DNA from: a virus
Reading direction: 5' to 3' (one strand)
IMG/VR virus record: IMGVR_UViG_3300001847_000530
Coordinates: 1 to 58,126 of that record
DNA: 58,126 bases
How positions within the stretch are numbered: position 1 is the first letter of the stretch; each line of letters starts with the position of its first letter. The translations under genes were made by a program, and so were the position numbers. Below are positions 38,982 through 46,834 of the stretch, in pieces. The notes beneath the pieces were generated by a model. It was not told the DNA's origin. It saw only the letters and a program-made list of their open reading frames with translations, and searched no databases.

Positions 38982-39644
38982 ATGAAAAAGCTAATCGCAT
39001 TGTTTGCTGCGCTATCTTCGATTGCAGCAGCTCAAGTCACAACCGAACTGACAGCAGGTTACCGCTCGAAGGATTTTTCTTTCGGTAAGGTAGCATCTAC
39101 TGTCAGCGCTTATACCACTACTGCTGATATTCGCATCAATAGTTTTCGCCTGGGTACAAGCGTGCAGGATCAACTGACACTCAAGAGCTCAAAGTTGTAT
39201 CAGCTCGATTTGATCGGCGGATACAAGTTTTTCTCATCTCTTGCTGATGTCGAGTTTGGAACGAGGTATGTCACTAAGGGCATCTTTGCCAAGTACGATA
39301 TGAAGAATCACTGGCGCCCATTCGTGGAAGTCAGCAAAGGTATCTTCAGTGTCCGCAGTCAGATGGATCTTGAGGCTAAGACATCGAACATCGAGGGCGC
39401 GCTGAAACGTGCTCTTCCGCTCGGTGCTGGTTTCAAGTTCACGCCATCTGTTTATGTCGGATATACCGATGCGAATGACGCACTGCCACACACCATCAAG
39501 GAAATCAAGTACACCAACGTGTACTACGGTGGTTCTGGCGATGTCTCATGGAAGTGGGCTACAGCTGGTCTGTACACGATCCATACCAAGATCGACAAGA
39601 AATACACCAACGGCTATCGTGCTGGTGTTGCTCTGAAGTTTTGA
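38982..39644 (+). CDS. Outer-membrane beta-barrel-like protein
   Basis: 220 aa. Signal peptide (MKKLIALFAALSSIAAAQ), then alternating amphipathic strands (TELTAGYRSKDFSFGK, LYQLDLIGGYKFF, VEFGTRYVTKGIF, WATAGLYTIHTKIDK) and a C-terminal VALKF with terminal Phe, the outer-membrane insertion signature. Probable small barrel; whether it exports the upstream adhesin is unknown, and it lacks POTRA domains. Confidence 0.75.
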   Translation: MKKLIALFAALSSIAAAQVTTELTAGYRSKDFSFGKVASTVSAYTTTADIRINSFRLGTSVQDQLTLKSSKLYQLDLIGGYKFFSSLADVEFGTRYVTKGIFAKYDMKNHWRPFVEVSKGIFSVRSQMDLEAKTSNIEGALKRALPLGAGFKFTPSVYVGYTDANDALPHTIKEIKYTNVYYGGSGDVSWKWATAGLYTIHTKIDKKYTNGYRAGVALKF

Positions 39645-39650
39645 ATTTCC

Positions 39651-39670
39651 GCTGATCAATTCCGATCAGC
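39651..39670. repeat. 7-bp hairpin between exported-protein genes
   Basis: GCTGATC-AATTCC-GATCAGC; no T-run. Possible mRNA processing or stability element. Confidence 0.45.
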
Positions 39671-39688
39671 AAAACAAAGGAAAAACGT

Positions 39689-39916
39689 ATGAAGAAATAT
39701 ATCGCTATTGCTGTAGCAACTGCCTCGCTGGCAATTGCTGCTGAAAAAGGTGAAAAGAAAAACGGTCCAGTCCTAACCGATGAGCAGAAAGCAATCATCG
39801 CGAAGTATGACACGAACAAGGATGGAAAACTCGACAAAGAAGAACGAGCAAAGATGACGCCGGAAGATGCAGCTAAACTGCCGCCTCCGCCTGATCGTAA
39901 GAAAAAGAAAGACTGA
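39689..39916 (+). CDS. Exported EF-hand protein
   Basis: 75 aa. Signal peptide (YIAIAVATASLAIAA), one canonical EF-hand loop DTNKDGKLDKEE, basic Pro-rich tail PPPPDRKKKKD. One of the few genes with an AAAGGA sequence 9 nt before ATG. Likely periplasmic or surface calcium binder. Confidence 0.72.
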   Translation: MKKYIAIAVATASLAIAAEKGEKKNGPVLTDEQKAIIAKYDTNKDGKLDKEERAKMTPEDAAKLPPPPDRKKKKD

Positions 39917-39938
39917 TTTCTTCATAATTAACTAATCA

Positions 39939-39971
39939 AGTGGCTGCATCAAAAGTGCAGCCACTTTTTTG
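39939..39971 (+). terminator. Rho-independent terminator
   Basis: AGTGGCTGCA (39939-39948), 7-nt loop, TGCAGCCACT, then TTTTTT. Strong and directly followed by a new promoter. Confidence 0.92.
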
Positions 39972-40000
39972 TTTACAGACGCAGCAGTTTGGTGTAGGAT
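39972..40000 (+). promoter_or_regulatory. Promoter of the HAD-phosphatase gene
   Basis: TTTACA (39972-39977), 17 nt, TAGGAT (39995-40000). Confidence 0.7.
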
Positions 40001-40008
40001 AGATGAGT

Positions 40009-40539
40009 ATGTCACCAAAATACATTTTCGTAGATCTTGACGAGACGCTGATCAGCACAACATTCGTGGGCCGTACACGACCAGATACCGGTGGAATGGC
40101 TATTAGCTACATTCAGCTGATCGGCAATGAAACTGAAGAAGTTGACTATTACCGCGTGCGTCTGCGCGAAGGCGCTCGTATGCTGCTGAATGAACTGCGC
40201 GCAGTTGCTCCTGAGCACGTGCGTCTGCTAACTGCAGCTCAGCGTGACTACGCAGAGGCGATCAATACTCTGTACCAGTTCGGTTTTAGCACGGATGACA
40301 TTCACTCTCGCGAGGATATGCGGGCAGGAAACCTGACTGCTCGAGATTTTCCTGCTGGCGATGTCTATCTGATCGATAACCTGCCGCGGCACGAGAACCG
40401 CGTTAAGATCGATTATCTGCGCGCTATCACCGACGGTGACATAAACTACATCAAGGTAGCTGAGTACGTCGGCCATATCGAGAACGACTTCGCATTCGGT
40501 GACATCCAAGGTATTCTGGACGCGATCAATCGTAAGTGA
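40009..40539 (+). CDS. HAD-superfamily phosphatase
   Basis: 176 aa from ATG 40009; the ATG at 40003 would precede the expected transcript start. Motif I is VDLDETLIST (DxDxT), motif II region VRLLTAAQ, acidic motif DVYLIDNLP. The DxDET form resembles FCP1/NIF-type or 5'-nucleotidase phosphatases. Substrate unknown; T4 PseT-like polynucleotide phosphatase is a possibility but has no kinase domain here. Confidence 0.72.
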   Translation: MSPKYIFVDLDETLISTTFVGRTRPDTGGMAISYIQLIGNETEEVDYYRVRLREGARMLLNELRAVAPEHVRLLTAAQRDYAEAINTLYQFGFSTDDIHSREDMRAGNLTARDFPAGDVYLIDNLPRHENRVKIDYLRAITDGDINYIKVAEYVGHIENDFAFGDIQGILDAINRK

Positions 40540-40608
40540 TTGATAGTCAACAACTTAGATAGTTTTGTAACCCGTTGATAGTCAGTCAGATAAAGGCCAT
40601 CAAAAACC

Positions 40609-40637
40609 TATACAAATTGCCAGAAATAGTGTAGAAT
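40609..40637 (+). promoter_or_regulatory. Promoter upstream of the ligase operon
   Basis: TATACA (40609-40614), 17 nt, TAGAAT (40632-40637). A 23-nt gap to ATGATG at 40661 makes this an exception to the leaderless spacing. Two repeat-element copies in opposite orientation lie at 40543-40590. Confidence 0.55.
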
Positions 40638-40660
40638 ATCTGACAGTTAACCAATACTTA

Positions 40661-41185
40661 ATGATGAAGATCAATGCTACCGCTCAAAAGGTGTTCACCG
40701 CCCTTACTGCTCAGTTTCCGAATCAAACGGAATTCAAGCGCTCTGCAATCCATGCGATTGCGATTCAGCTCGGTTACGGCACCAAGAACTACAAGGATCT
40801 GATCACCGATGAGTTCAAGATCCGCAAGGGTCTCTACAACTACGCCACTCTGATCGATCCGACTGCTGCTAAGTCGGTGTCATCGATGAACCTCGCGAAG
40901 TCGACTGACAGCAAAAAGCCTGCTAAGGCTGCAAAGAAGCTGAAGTCTGACCGTACATGGAAAGGCAAGAAAATCATTGATGCTGACGGAGATTTCCTTG
41001 CGGTGGAATCAACCGACGAAAAGATCAAGCGCAATGATGAGCCGTCCATGCCTACTGGTTGGCGTACCTCCCAATCTGTAATTGATTCTGATGGTTATGT
41101 CCGAGTCTATACGGATGGCAAGCTTGTTTCTAAGTATCGCCATTCTGAGGCTGGCAAGAATAACAGCAACAATACTAATGCCTAA
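40661..41185 (+). CDS. Hypothetical early protein with basic linker
   Basis: 174 aa. The N-terminal domain (KVFTALTAQFPNQTEFKRSA, LGYGTKNYKDLITDEF) looks like a small helical DNA-binding module. A Lys/Ala linker (KKPAKAAKKLKSDRTWKGKK) and a beta-type C-terminus follow. Overlaps the ligase start by 8 nt. Confidence 0.55.
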   Translation: MMKINATAQKVFTALTAQFPNQTEFKRSAIHAIAIQLGYGTKNYKDLITDEFKIRKGLYNYATLIDPTAAKSVSSMNLAKSTDSKKPAKAAKKLKSDRTWKGKKIIDADGDFLAVESTDEKIKRNDEPSMPTGWRTSQSVIDSDGYVRVYTDGKLVSKYRHSEAGKNNSNNTNA

Positions 41186-42281
41186 TAAACTACCAACTCT
41201 GTACTCGCGCACCTCTGCCGGAGGTGTGCAAGAGTGGACTATCGAGATCAGCGGTGACAAGTACCGCACCACGTACGGTCTGGTAGATGGCAAAAAGCAG
41301 ACGACAGAATGGATGATCTGCCAGCCAACAAACGTGGGCCGTTCTAACGAACGTGACGGAAATGCTCAGGCGATCTTCGAAGCTACTGCAGTCTGGAAGA
41401 AGCGTACAGAGCGTGGTTACTATCCGGACATCGAGGACATTGACAAGCCGCCGTTTATCGAGCCAATGCTTGCTCAGAAGTACGAGGATCGCAAGGACGA
41501 GATTGTCTTTCCAGTCTACAGCCAGCCCAAGCTGGATGGCATTCGCTGCATCACCACGCGCCTCGGTATGTTCAGCCGCAACGGCAAGAAGATCGTCTCA
41601 GCTCCGCACATCCACACCGAGCTGAAGGCGTTCTTTGAGCAGCATCCGGATGCGATTCTCGATGGCGAGTTATACTGCGACAAGTTAGCTAATGACTTCA
41701 ACAAGATCTGCTCGCTCGTCAAGAAGACTAAGCCGACCGCTGCTGATCTTGGAGAATCTGCTTCGAAGATCGAGTACCACATCTACGATCTGATCGACAC
41801 CTCGCAGACATTTACTGAACGCTACAACTGGGTAATAGCTCACGTTCCGACATCTGCCAAGACCAAGGTGCGTCTCGTCAGTACTGCTTTGATTCGTCTG
41901 CCAAATGATCTGGATGAGTACTACGCAGCTTATTTGGCTGCCGGCTACGAAGGTCAGATGGTGCGAATCGATGAATGCTACGAGCAGAAACGCTCAAAGT
42001 ATCTGTTGAAGCGCAAGGAGTTTCAGGATGCAGAGTACAAGATTCTGAGCATCCATGAAGGCGAGGGCAATCGTTCTGGCATGGCGGGCTATGCTATTCT
42101 AGAAAACCGCGATGGCACGACGTTCAAGTCGAACATCAAAGGTACTCACGAGTATCTCAAAGAATTGCTCGAGGACAAGGATATCCTTGCAAATCAGATG
42201 GCTACCGTGCAGTATTTCAATCTGACGCCAGATGGCGTTCCGCGCTTTCCATACGTCATTGCAATCCGTAACTATGAATAA
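41178..42281 (+). CDS. ATP-dependent DNA ligase
   Basis: 367 aa from ATG 41178. Nucleotidyltransferase motifs in order: I SQPKLDGIRC (Lys about 118), III ILDGELYCD, IV YEGQMVRI, V SKYLLKRKEF. The C-terminal OB part is compact, like the short ligases of cyanophages and of T7 rather than T4 gp30 (487 aa). Seals nicks in replication and repair. Next gene overlaps by 8 nt. Confidence 0.92.
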   Translation: MPNKLPTLYSRTSAGGVQEWTIEISGDKYRTTYGLVDGKKQTTEWMICQPTNVGRSNERDGNAQAIFEATAVWKKRTERGYYPDIEDIDKPPFIEPMLAQKYEDRKDEIVFPVYSQPKLDGIRCITTRLGMFSRNGKKIVSAPHIHTELKAFFEQHPDAILDGELYCDKLANDFNKICSLVKKTKPTAADLGESASKIEYHIYDLIDTSQTFTERYNWVIAHVPTSAKTKVRLVSTALIRLPNDLDEYYAAYLAAGYEGQMVRIDECYEQKRSKYLLKRKEFQDAEYKILSIHEGEGNRSGMAGYAILENRDGTTFKSNIKGTHEYLKELLEDKDILANQMATVQYFNLTPDGVPRFPYVIAIRNYE

Positions 42282-42459
42282 GCCACTTCGTGAGCCATAT
42301 ATGGAAGATATAAACGCAGCTACGGTAGCTGCGATGAATAAGCTGATTGAGCTTAACATCATTGACGGCGAGGATCGTGCTCAGGATATTCTTTTCGATC
42401 AAATTTCAGCAGTTCTAGAGAAACATTTTAACTATCCAGATTACAGCAACTACAATTAG
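42274..42459 (+). CDS. Small acidic helical protein
   Basis: 61 aa from ATG 42274, overlapping the ligase stop. MNKPLREPYMEDINAATVAA; no motif recognised. Confidence 0.5.
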   Translation: MNKPLREPYMEDINAATVAAMNKLIELNIIDGEDRAQDILFDQISAVLEKHFNYPDYSNYN

Positions 42460-42461
42460 CA

Positions 42462-42659
42462 ATGAGCAATGAGAGTGGAAACAATAACGGTAAAGGATCT
42501 AAGCCCAGACCTTTCTCGGTGGATCGAAAGACTTTTGAGGAGAATTGGGACAGAATTTTTTCGTCAAACCGGAGGTCTGACCCATTTGACGAGAACGACA
42601 CAGACACACAGAATCAGACACCTAAGAAAAGGAAGAAAAATGGCTACAAACAATGGTAA
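42462..42659 (+). CDS. Small hydrophilic protein
   Basis: 65 aa, low complexity at both ends (MSNESGNNNGKGSKPRPF; TPKKRKKNGYKQW). Probably disordered. Overlaps the next gene by 20 nt. Confidence 0.45.
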   Translation: MSNESGNNNGKGSKPRPFSVDRKTFEENWDRIFSSNRRSDPFDENDTDTQNQTPKKRKKNGYKQW

Positions 42660-42879
42660 TAAGAACGCCTACGAGATTCGTCTCGAGGTACTCCAAGCAG
42701 CAATCAGTATCGCTGAGAGCGCATACTATCAGCAGCTCGACAAGCGTCGCTTTGACGCTGAGCAGAGCAAGAGCGCTTACGAGCTCCCAGAGGATACTCG
42801 TGTGCGTGATGCACTGCGCATCGCCAAGAAGCTCTACGCCTTCGTGGAAGGCCCTGAGGACGTTCAGTCAGCAGAATAA
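42640..42879 (+). CDS. Small helical protein
   Basis: 79 aa from ATG 42640 preceded by GGAAGAAAAA, one of the few purine-rich ribosome-site-like sequences. NAYEIRLEVLQAAISIAESA then a charged helix. Unknown. Confidence 0.5.
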   Translation: MATNNGNKNAYEIRLEVLQAAISIAESAYYQQLDKRRFDAEQSKSAYELPEDTRVRDALRIAKKLYAFVEGPEDVQSAE

Positions 42880-42885
42880 GCGTTA

Positions 42886-42948
42886 GTTTATGTAACCCGT
42901 TGGCTGTCAGCGGCCTAGAAAATCGTTGATAGTCAACGGGTTATAAAC
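42886..42948. repeat. Paired copies of the CCCGTTG/CAACGGG element
   Basis: TTATGTAACCCGTTGGCTGTCAG (reverse orientation, given in part) and CGTTGATAGTCAACGGGTTA, the latter a CGTTGA/TCAACG hairpin. They lie immediately upstream of the 42958 promoter. Confidence 0.6.
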
Positions 42949-42957
42949 TTTTGTTTC

Positions 42958-42986
42958 CTTTCATTTTTTGAGCAACCATGTAGTAT
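42958..42986 (+). promoter_or_regulatory. Leaderless-class early promoter
   Basis: CTTTCA (42958-42963), 17 nt, TAGTAT (42981-42986), 6 nt, ATGATG at 42993. Confidence 0.75.
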
Positions 42987-42992
42987 GTTCTC

Positions 42993-43292
42993 ATGATGGT
43001 GATCGTGATGAATGTTACTGCTGTAAAAAAGATCAATGACTGGAAGATTGCGAGGTTTGTGACACCCACCGCTTTTACTTCAGCTGGCCAGCCGATTCAA
43101 GGCGGCAAGACGATTGTCAACTTTTACTCGAGTCTCGATGAGATCGAGATTTATAGTACCGATGAGAACGGCGACATCATTGATCCTGCGAAGTTCGTGC
43201 CAGTTCATGATACTAGCGCGTGGAACTCTCTAGTAGAATCATATGAGCAGCATGCTGCGGCTGGCACCTTTCAGCGTTACATTCTCGCCTAA
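42993..43292 (+). CDS. Small early protein, unknown
   Basis: 99 aa, beta-rich (MNVTAVKKINDWKIARFVTP, GGKTIVNFYSSLDEIEIYST). Lies under a leaderless-class promoter at the head of a run of small genes. No family recognised. Confidence 0.6.
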   Translation: MMVIVMNVTAVKKINDWKIARFVTPTAFTSAGQPIQGGKTIVNFYSSLDEIEIYSTDENGDIIDPAKFVPVHDTSAWNSLVESYEQHAAAGTFQRYILA

Positions 43293-43295
43293 TTT

Positions 43296-43589
43296 ATGAC
43301 GTATCCAGACGAAGTGACTAACTTACGCGCTCGCGTTCACGAATTGCTAGTGGAGCGCGCCGATCTCCAGCGTGAAAACGCCGCATTGGAAGCTCAAATT
43401 GAGCAAGATGCTAATGAAGATTGGCGAGCTTGGTGCGAAAAGTTTGAGCGTGAGAATGCAGCATTGCGAGACGCTCTGATTGAGTGCAAAGATACTTTGG
43501 TAGAATACGTCCACGGAGATATTGAAAATCCGGCGCGAATGAACTCTGCTTTAAACATTGCTCGTGCTGCACTTCAAAAAACACGCTAA
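43296..43589 (+). CDS. Coiled-coil protein
   Basis: 97 aa. Leucine-heptad helix VTNLRARVHELLVERADLQR continuing through ENAALEAQIEQ and again FERENAALRDALIECKDTL. Likely dimeric. Unknown function. Confidence 0.55.
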   Translation: MTYPDEVTNLRARVHELLVERADLQRENAALEAQIEQDANEDWRAWCEKFERENAALRDALIECKDTLVEYVHGDIENPARMNSALNIARAALQKTR

Positions 43590-43598
43590 AGAAACATT

Positions 43599-44135
43599 AT
43601 GAATCCAGAACTTGAATCTAAACTTTGTCAAAAGTACCCTACCATATTCCGTGACAGAATAAAGTCACCGCAGGAATCCTGCATGGCATTCGGTATCGAA
43701 TGCGGCGATGGCTGGTACACTGCAATCGACACGCTGTGCGAGTGTCTGTCATCTCTGTATTCTACATGGATATCCACGGGCGATGACTCGTTTGAGTTGG
43801 ATGCGCCTATAGTGGTTGCAGATCAAATCCAGGAAAAGCATGCCGGACTTCGCTTTTACTATCACATCGAGCTGACTGAAAATGCTCGTGCTATTTACGA
43901 AAAGTACAAAGACAATCCAGAATTCATGAAGAAGTACACGGAGGCTTCTCTTGGCTATACGCGCTACATCGCCGGCGCAATAGCCATGGCTAAAACCATA
44001 TGCTCGCGTACTTGCGAGGATACTGGACGTGAAGGTGTTCTTCACGTCAGCGAAGGTGGTTGGTGCCGCATATTAAATACTAAATTCGCGCAAACTGAAC
44101 AGCATTACATAAACCAAGGATATAAACCACTATGA
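43599..44135 (+). CDS. Conserved phage protein, unknown
   Basis: 178 aa. Landmarks: SCMAFGIECGDGWYTAIDTL, QIQEKHAGLRFYYHI and ICSRTCEDTGREGVLHVSEGGW. This Cys-containing family is frequent in large phages without known function. 4-nt overlap with the next gene. Confidence 0.6.
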   Translation: MNPELESKLCQKYPTIFRDRIKSPQESCMAFGIECGDGWYTAIDTLCECLSSLYSTWISTGDDSFELDAPIVVADQIQEKHAGLRFYYHIELTENARAIYEKYKDNPEFMKKYTEASLGYTRYIAGAIAMAKTICSRTCEDTGREGVLHVSEGGWCRILNTKFAQTEQHYINQGYKPL

Positions 44136-44356
44136 GCAAGTACAGTAAAGTAACACTGACAATCGATGATGAAGTAGCAGACCAGCTGGTCTGCAGTAGA
44201 CTTGACGTCTCGATTAATTACTTGCGAGAGGACATCAAGAAACTGATCAAGAAGAAAAAGCTCGCTCCCTACGAAAAGGAAGACCTTGCAGACTGTCAGA
44301 AGGATCTGGCAGCTCTTGAGCAGGCGTTTGACTATTACGGCGGAAACTTGAAGTGA
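44132..44356 (+). CDS. Small phage protein, helical
   Basis: 74 aa, KVTLTIDDEVADQLV followed by a Lys-rich helix (LREDIKKLIKKKKLAPYEKE). Resembles small accessory proteins widespread in phages. Overlaps neighbours by 4 nt. Confidence 0.55.
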   Translation: MSKYSKVTLTIDDEVADQLVCSRLDVSINYLREDIKKLIKKKKLAPYEKEDLADCQKDLAALEQAFDYYGGNLK

Positions 44357-45051
44357 CTAAGATCTGCTTCATTTCTGATACGCACGGCGCGCACCTCGGT
44401 CTGCAGTTGCCAGACGCAGACATTCTGGTACACTGCGGCGACTTCAGCAGCCATGGCACCTACATGGATGCGCTGAGATTCGTCAATTGGTTTGGCGCAC
44501 AGCCGCACAAGCACAAGATCTTCATTGCGGGCAACCATGATCTGTACTTTGAGCAAGGCAATCCATCGGACATAACAGTGTTTCTGCAGCAGCTTCCGCC
44601 GAATGTTCATTACTTGCAGGACAGCGGAATTGAGCTGGAAGGCATTACTTTTTGGGGCTCGCCGGTACAGCCTCGCTTTTTTAACTGGGCATTCAATCGT
44701 GACAGAGGAGCAGACATCAAGAAGCACTGGGATCTGATTCCGCATAAGACAGATGTTCTGATCACGCACGGACCTGCGTATGCTCGATGCGATGAAGCTC
44801 CAAGAGCTGGTCGATTCGGCGATGTAAGCTGGCTCGAGCGAACTGGCTGCAAAGATCTGCTTGACGCCATCAAGCAAGTCAAGCCGAAGATTCACGCATT
44901 CGGGCATATTCACTACGCTTACGGCTACACCTTTTCCGAGAACGTCCACCATTTCAATGCATCGATCTGTACTGAGGGTTACGTTCCAAACAACAAGCCA
45001 TTTCTGGTTGATCTAAATGGTTGCAGTGTGGAGAAGATTGACATATTATAG
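44353..45051 (+). CDS. Calcineurin-like metallophosphoesterase
   Basis: 232 aa from GTG 44353 (no ATG option; overlaps previous stop). FISDTHGAH (D-x-H), ILVHCGDFS (GD), FIAGNHDLYF (GNHD), LITHGPAY (H) and AFGHIHYAYG (GHxH) give the complete two-metal centre. Phosphatase or cyclic-nucleotide phosphodiesterase activity is possible; substrate unknown. Its presence in the same genome as a cyclase is worth noting. Confidence 0.88.
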   Translation: MTKICFISDTHGAHLGLQLPDADILVHCGDFSSHGTYMDALRFVNWFGAQPHKHKIFIAGNHDLYFEQGNPSDITVFLQQLPPNVHYLQDSGIELEGITFWGSPVQPRFFNWAFNRDRGADIKKHWDLIPHKTDVLITHGPAYARCDEAPRAGRFGDVSWLERTGCKDLLDAIKQVKPKIHAFGHIHYAYGYTFSENVHHFNASICTEGYVPNNKPFLVDLNGCSVEKIDIL

Positions 45052-45058
45052 CTGCTAA

Positions 45059-45364
45059 ATGAGCTTACCCAAGTTTAAGTTACGTAAGAAATACTTTACT
45101 GATGTTATCATCACAGAGCCAATAACTATTACGTGGCCGGATGGAAAACAGACTAACGTCACGGTCCGCGGCACCATAGATCATCCGAAATTTACCGAGC
45201 TTCGCGAAAAGCTTGGTGCAAACGGATTGATAGAAATCGAGCGAGGATGGTGGAATGGCGACAGAGTGCTGAAGCCGTTTTATCTCAACAAGCACAAGTT
45301 TTCTGTGGGTGACAAATTTCTCAGCGCGATTGCTATGGCGGTGATGTTCGAGACAACAAAATGA
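45059..45364 (+). CDS. Small hypothetical protein
   Basis: 101 aa, beta-type (DVIITEPITITWPDGKQTNV). Overlaps the next start by 4 nt. Unknown. Confidence 0.5.
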   Translation: MSLPKFKLRKKYFTDVIITEPITITWPDGKQTNVTVRGTIDHPKFTELREKLGANGLIEIERGWWNGDRVLKPFYLNKHKFSVGDKFLSAIAMAVMFETTK

Positions 45365-45549
45365 AAGTATCATCTGTTAGACTCGCTATTGTCTTTCTAT
45401 ACTGCCTCGCTGTTCTGTACGGCGTCGGGTATGTAGTATTCTACAAAGGCGCCAGCGCTTGGTGGTTTTTAGCGGCAGGCTGTGTCCTGCCTCGCGGCGA
45501 TTTTATCCTGCGGTTGGCGCAGGAGGAGCCGGAGGAGCCGGAGGAGTAG
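45361..45549 (+). CDS. Small membrane protein, convergent overlap
   Basis: 62 aa with two hydrophobic segments (VRLAIVFLYCLAVLYGVGYV and ASAWWFLAAGCVL), ending EEPEEPEE. Its last 47 nt overlap the 3' end of the minus-strand lipoprotein gene. Confidence 0.5.
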   Translation: MKVSSVRLAIVFLYCLAVLYGVGYVVFYKGASAWWFLAAGCVLPRGDFILRLAQEEPEEPEE

Positions 45550-46507
45550 AATCTTCTTTCTTCTTGGCAAACGGCGAGATGCTGCCTCCGCCTTTCTTGT
45601 GGCTCATGACTGCCATGACGACCACAAATAGTCCCATTACTGCGCCGACGACCCAGAACGGAATCGTGGCAGCTACATAAGAAAGGCCAAGCATTACTAA
45701 GCCGCCGATGATGAACACCGGACTCTTCAGCAGGAATCCTAGTACCATTAGTACTATGCCCACGCCCAGAAGTGCTTTGACGATCATACCGACCATCTCC
45801 TGCTTCTGTTTTTCCTTGGCGATCTCAACAGCATCATCAGCTTCCTTCTTCATCTTTGCGCGGAATGCTTCCTGTTCTTCCTGAAGTTTCTTGAGTGACT
45901 CAGCTTGCTCAGAACGAATCTTTGACTTTTCTTCTTCTTTCTGCTTGACAAGTTTATCAGCTTCTGCGTAACGCTTTGCGTCTTCCTCGGATTGTTTTAG
46001 CAGCACGCTATACTTTTTGCGAATGTCATCCTCAGCCTTCTGGCGATCTGCAGTGATGTCTGCCTCGATTTCCTTTTTCTTTCCTTCCGGTACTGGCATT
46101 AGTATTACAGCTGCTTCCTTTGACTTCAGGTTTGCAATCAGCACGCGCTTATCAAGTCCAGTAATTTCCTCGGTGGCAAATGTGATCCCGTAGTTGATAG
46201 CAGAAATCTTGTCAAAGTTATCATTGTCGATCTTTTCGCGTTTTGCATACGCATCTGCTAATTCCTGCCGAAACTTCTCGTAACGGATTTCCATTGCTTT
46301 GCGCGCCTCAGCCTCGCGCCGTGCAATTTCTGTCATTCTATCCACAGCATTGGAAGTTGCTTGAGCACCCGCAACTGTTCCACTGGTATCGCCGCCTTTA
46401 TTTTTATCTAGACGGTCGCCTAACGATGCTATCTTTCCGCCAATACCAGTAAGCAACTGGCAACCGGTCATAAGCATTAAGCAGAATAGTATGAATATCC
46501 ATCTCAT
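45503..46507 (-). CDS. Coiled-coil membrane lipoprotein
   Basis: 334 aa. Lipobox LMLMTGC (Cys about 16), a long charged coiled coil (residues 55-235, e.g. AEADKLVKQKEEEKSKIRSE), then two or three membrane segments (MIVKALLGVGIVLMVLGFLL; PVFIIGGLVMLGLSYVAATI; VVGAVMGLFVVVMAVMS) and a Pro/Ala tail. Envelope protein, possibly linking membranes as spanins do; inference. Late expressed from the shared promoter at 46514. Confidence 0.65.
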   Translation of the reverse strand: MRWIFILFCLMLMTGCQLLTGIGGKIASLGDRLDKNKGGDTSGTVAGAQATSNAVDRMTEIARREAEARKAMEIRYEKFRQELADAYAKREKIDNDNFDKISAINYGITFATEEITGLDKRVLIANLKSKEAAVILMPVPEGKKKEIEADITADRQKAEDDIRKKYSVLLKQSEEDAKRYAEADKLVKQKEEEKSKIRSEQAESLKKLQEEQEAFRAKMKKEADDAVEIAKEKQKQEMVGMIVKALLGVGIVLMVLGFLLKSPVFIIGGLVMLGLSYVAATIPFWVVGAVMGLFVVVMAVMSHKKGGGSISPFAKKKEDSTPPAPPAPPAPTAG

Positions 46508-46513
46508 CCTGGA

Positions 46514-46525
46514 TATTTATAAATA
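46514..46525. promoter_or_regulatory. Bidirectional T4-type late promoter
   Basis: The palindrome TATTTATAAATA contains TATAAATA on both strands (plus 46518-46525; minus 46521-46514). Minus-strand ATG is 6 nt away (46507); plus-strand ATG at 46556. It divides the lipoprotein gene from the curli-containing run. Confidence 0.7.
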
Positions 46526-46555
46526 GACTTGAATTCAACTCAATCACAACTACTT

Positions 46556-46813
46556 ATGGTTACACCTATCATCAAACTTCTGGGCACAGAAGCCTCGGTT
46601 AATGCTTCTGGAAGCACATTCAACGGCGCGCACTTGGTGCGAATTTATAACTCAAATGCGACAGATGTGCTGATTACTGTTACAGACACTGATACCAGCA
46701 CTGTCACCGGTACATTTACGCTGAAAACATACGAGACAGCATTCGTTCGCAAAAATGCGGCTGAAAGCATTTCAGCCGCTACTGCCTGCAAGATGGTCGC
46801 TATTGCGTTTTAA
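46556..46813 (+). CDS. Small beta-rich late protein
   Basis: 85 aa from ATG 46556; an in-frame TTG at 46529 lies before the expected transcript start. Beta-strand pattern (GAHLVRIYNSNATDVLITVT, GTFTLKTYETAFVRKNAAES) as in small virion decoration or fibre-tip proteins. First gene of the curli-containing run. Confidence 0.55.
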   Translation: MVTPIIKLLGTEASVNASGSTFNGAHLVRIYNSNATDVLITVTDTDTSTVTGTFTLKTYETAFVRKNAAESISAATACKMVAIAF

Positions 46814-46834
46814 TTACTAAACACTTTTTATAAT

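Noticed and set aside
38982-39644. TpsB-type transporter for the TPS-domain protein
   Set aside because: Only 220 residues with no POTRA domains; a small barrel is all that can be supported.
46529-46555. TTG start giving a 94-residue form of the 46556 protein
   Set aside because: It lies only 4 nt after the TATAAATA box, before the predicted transcript start, so it would not be in the mRNA.
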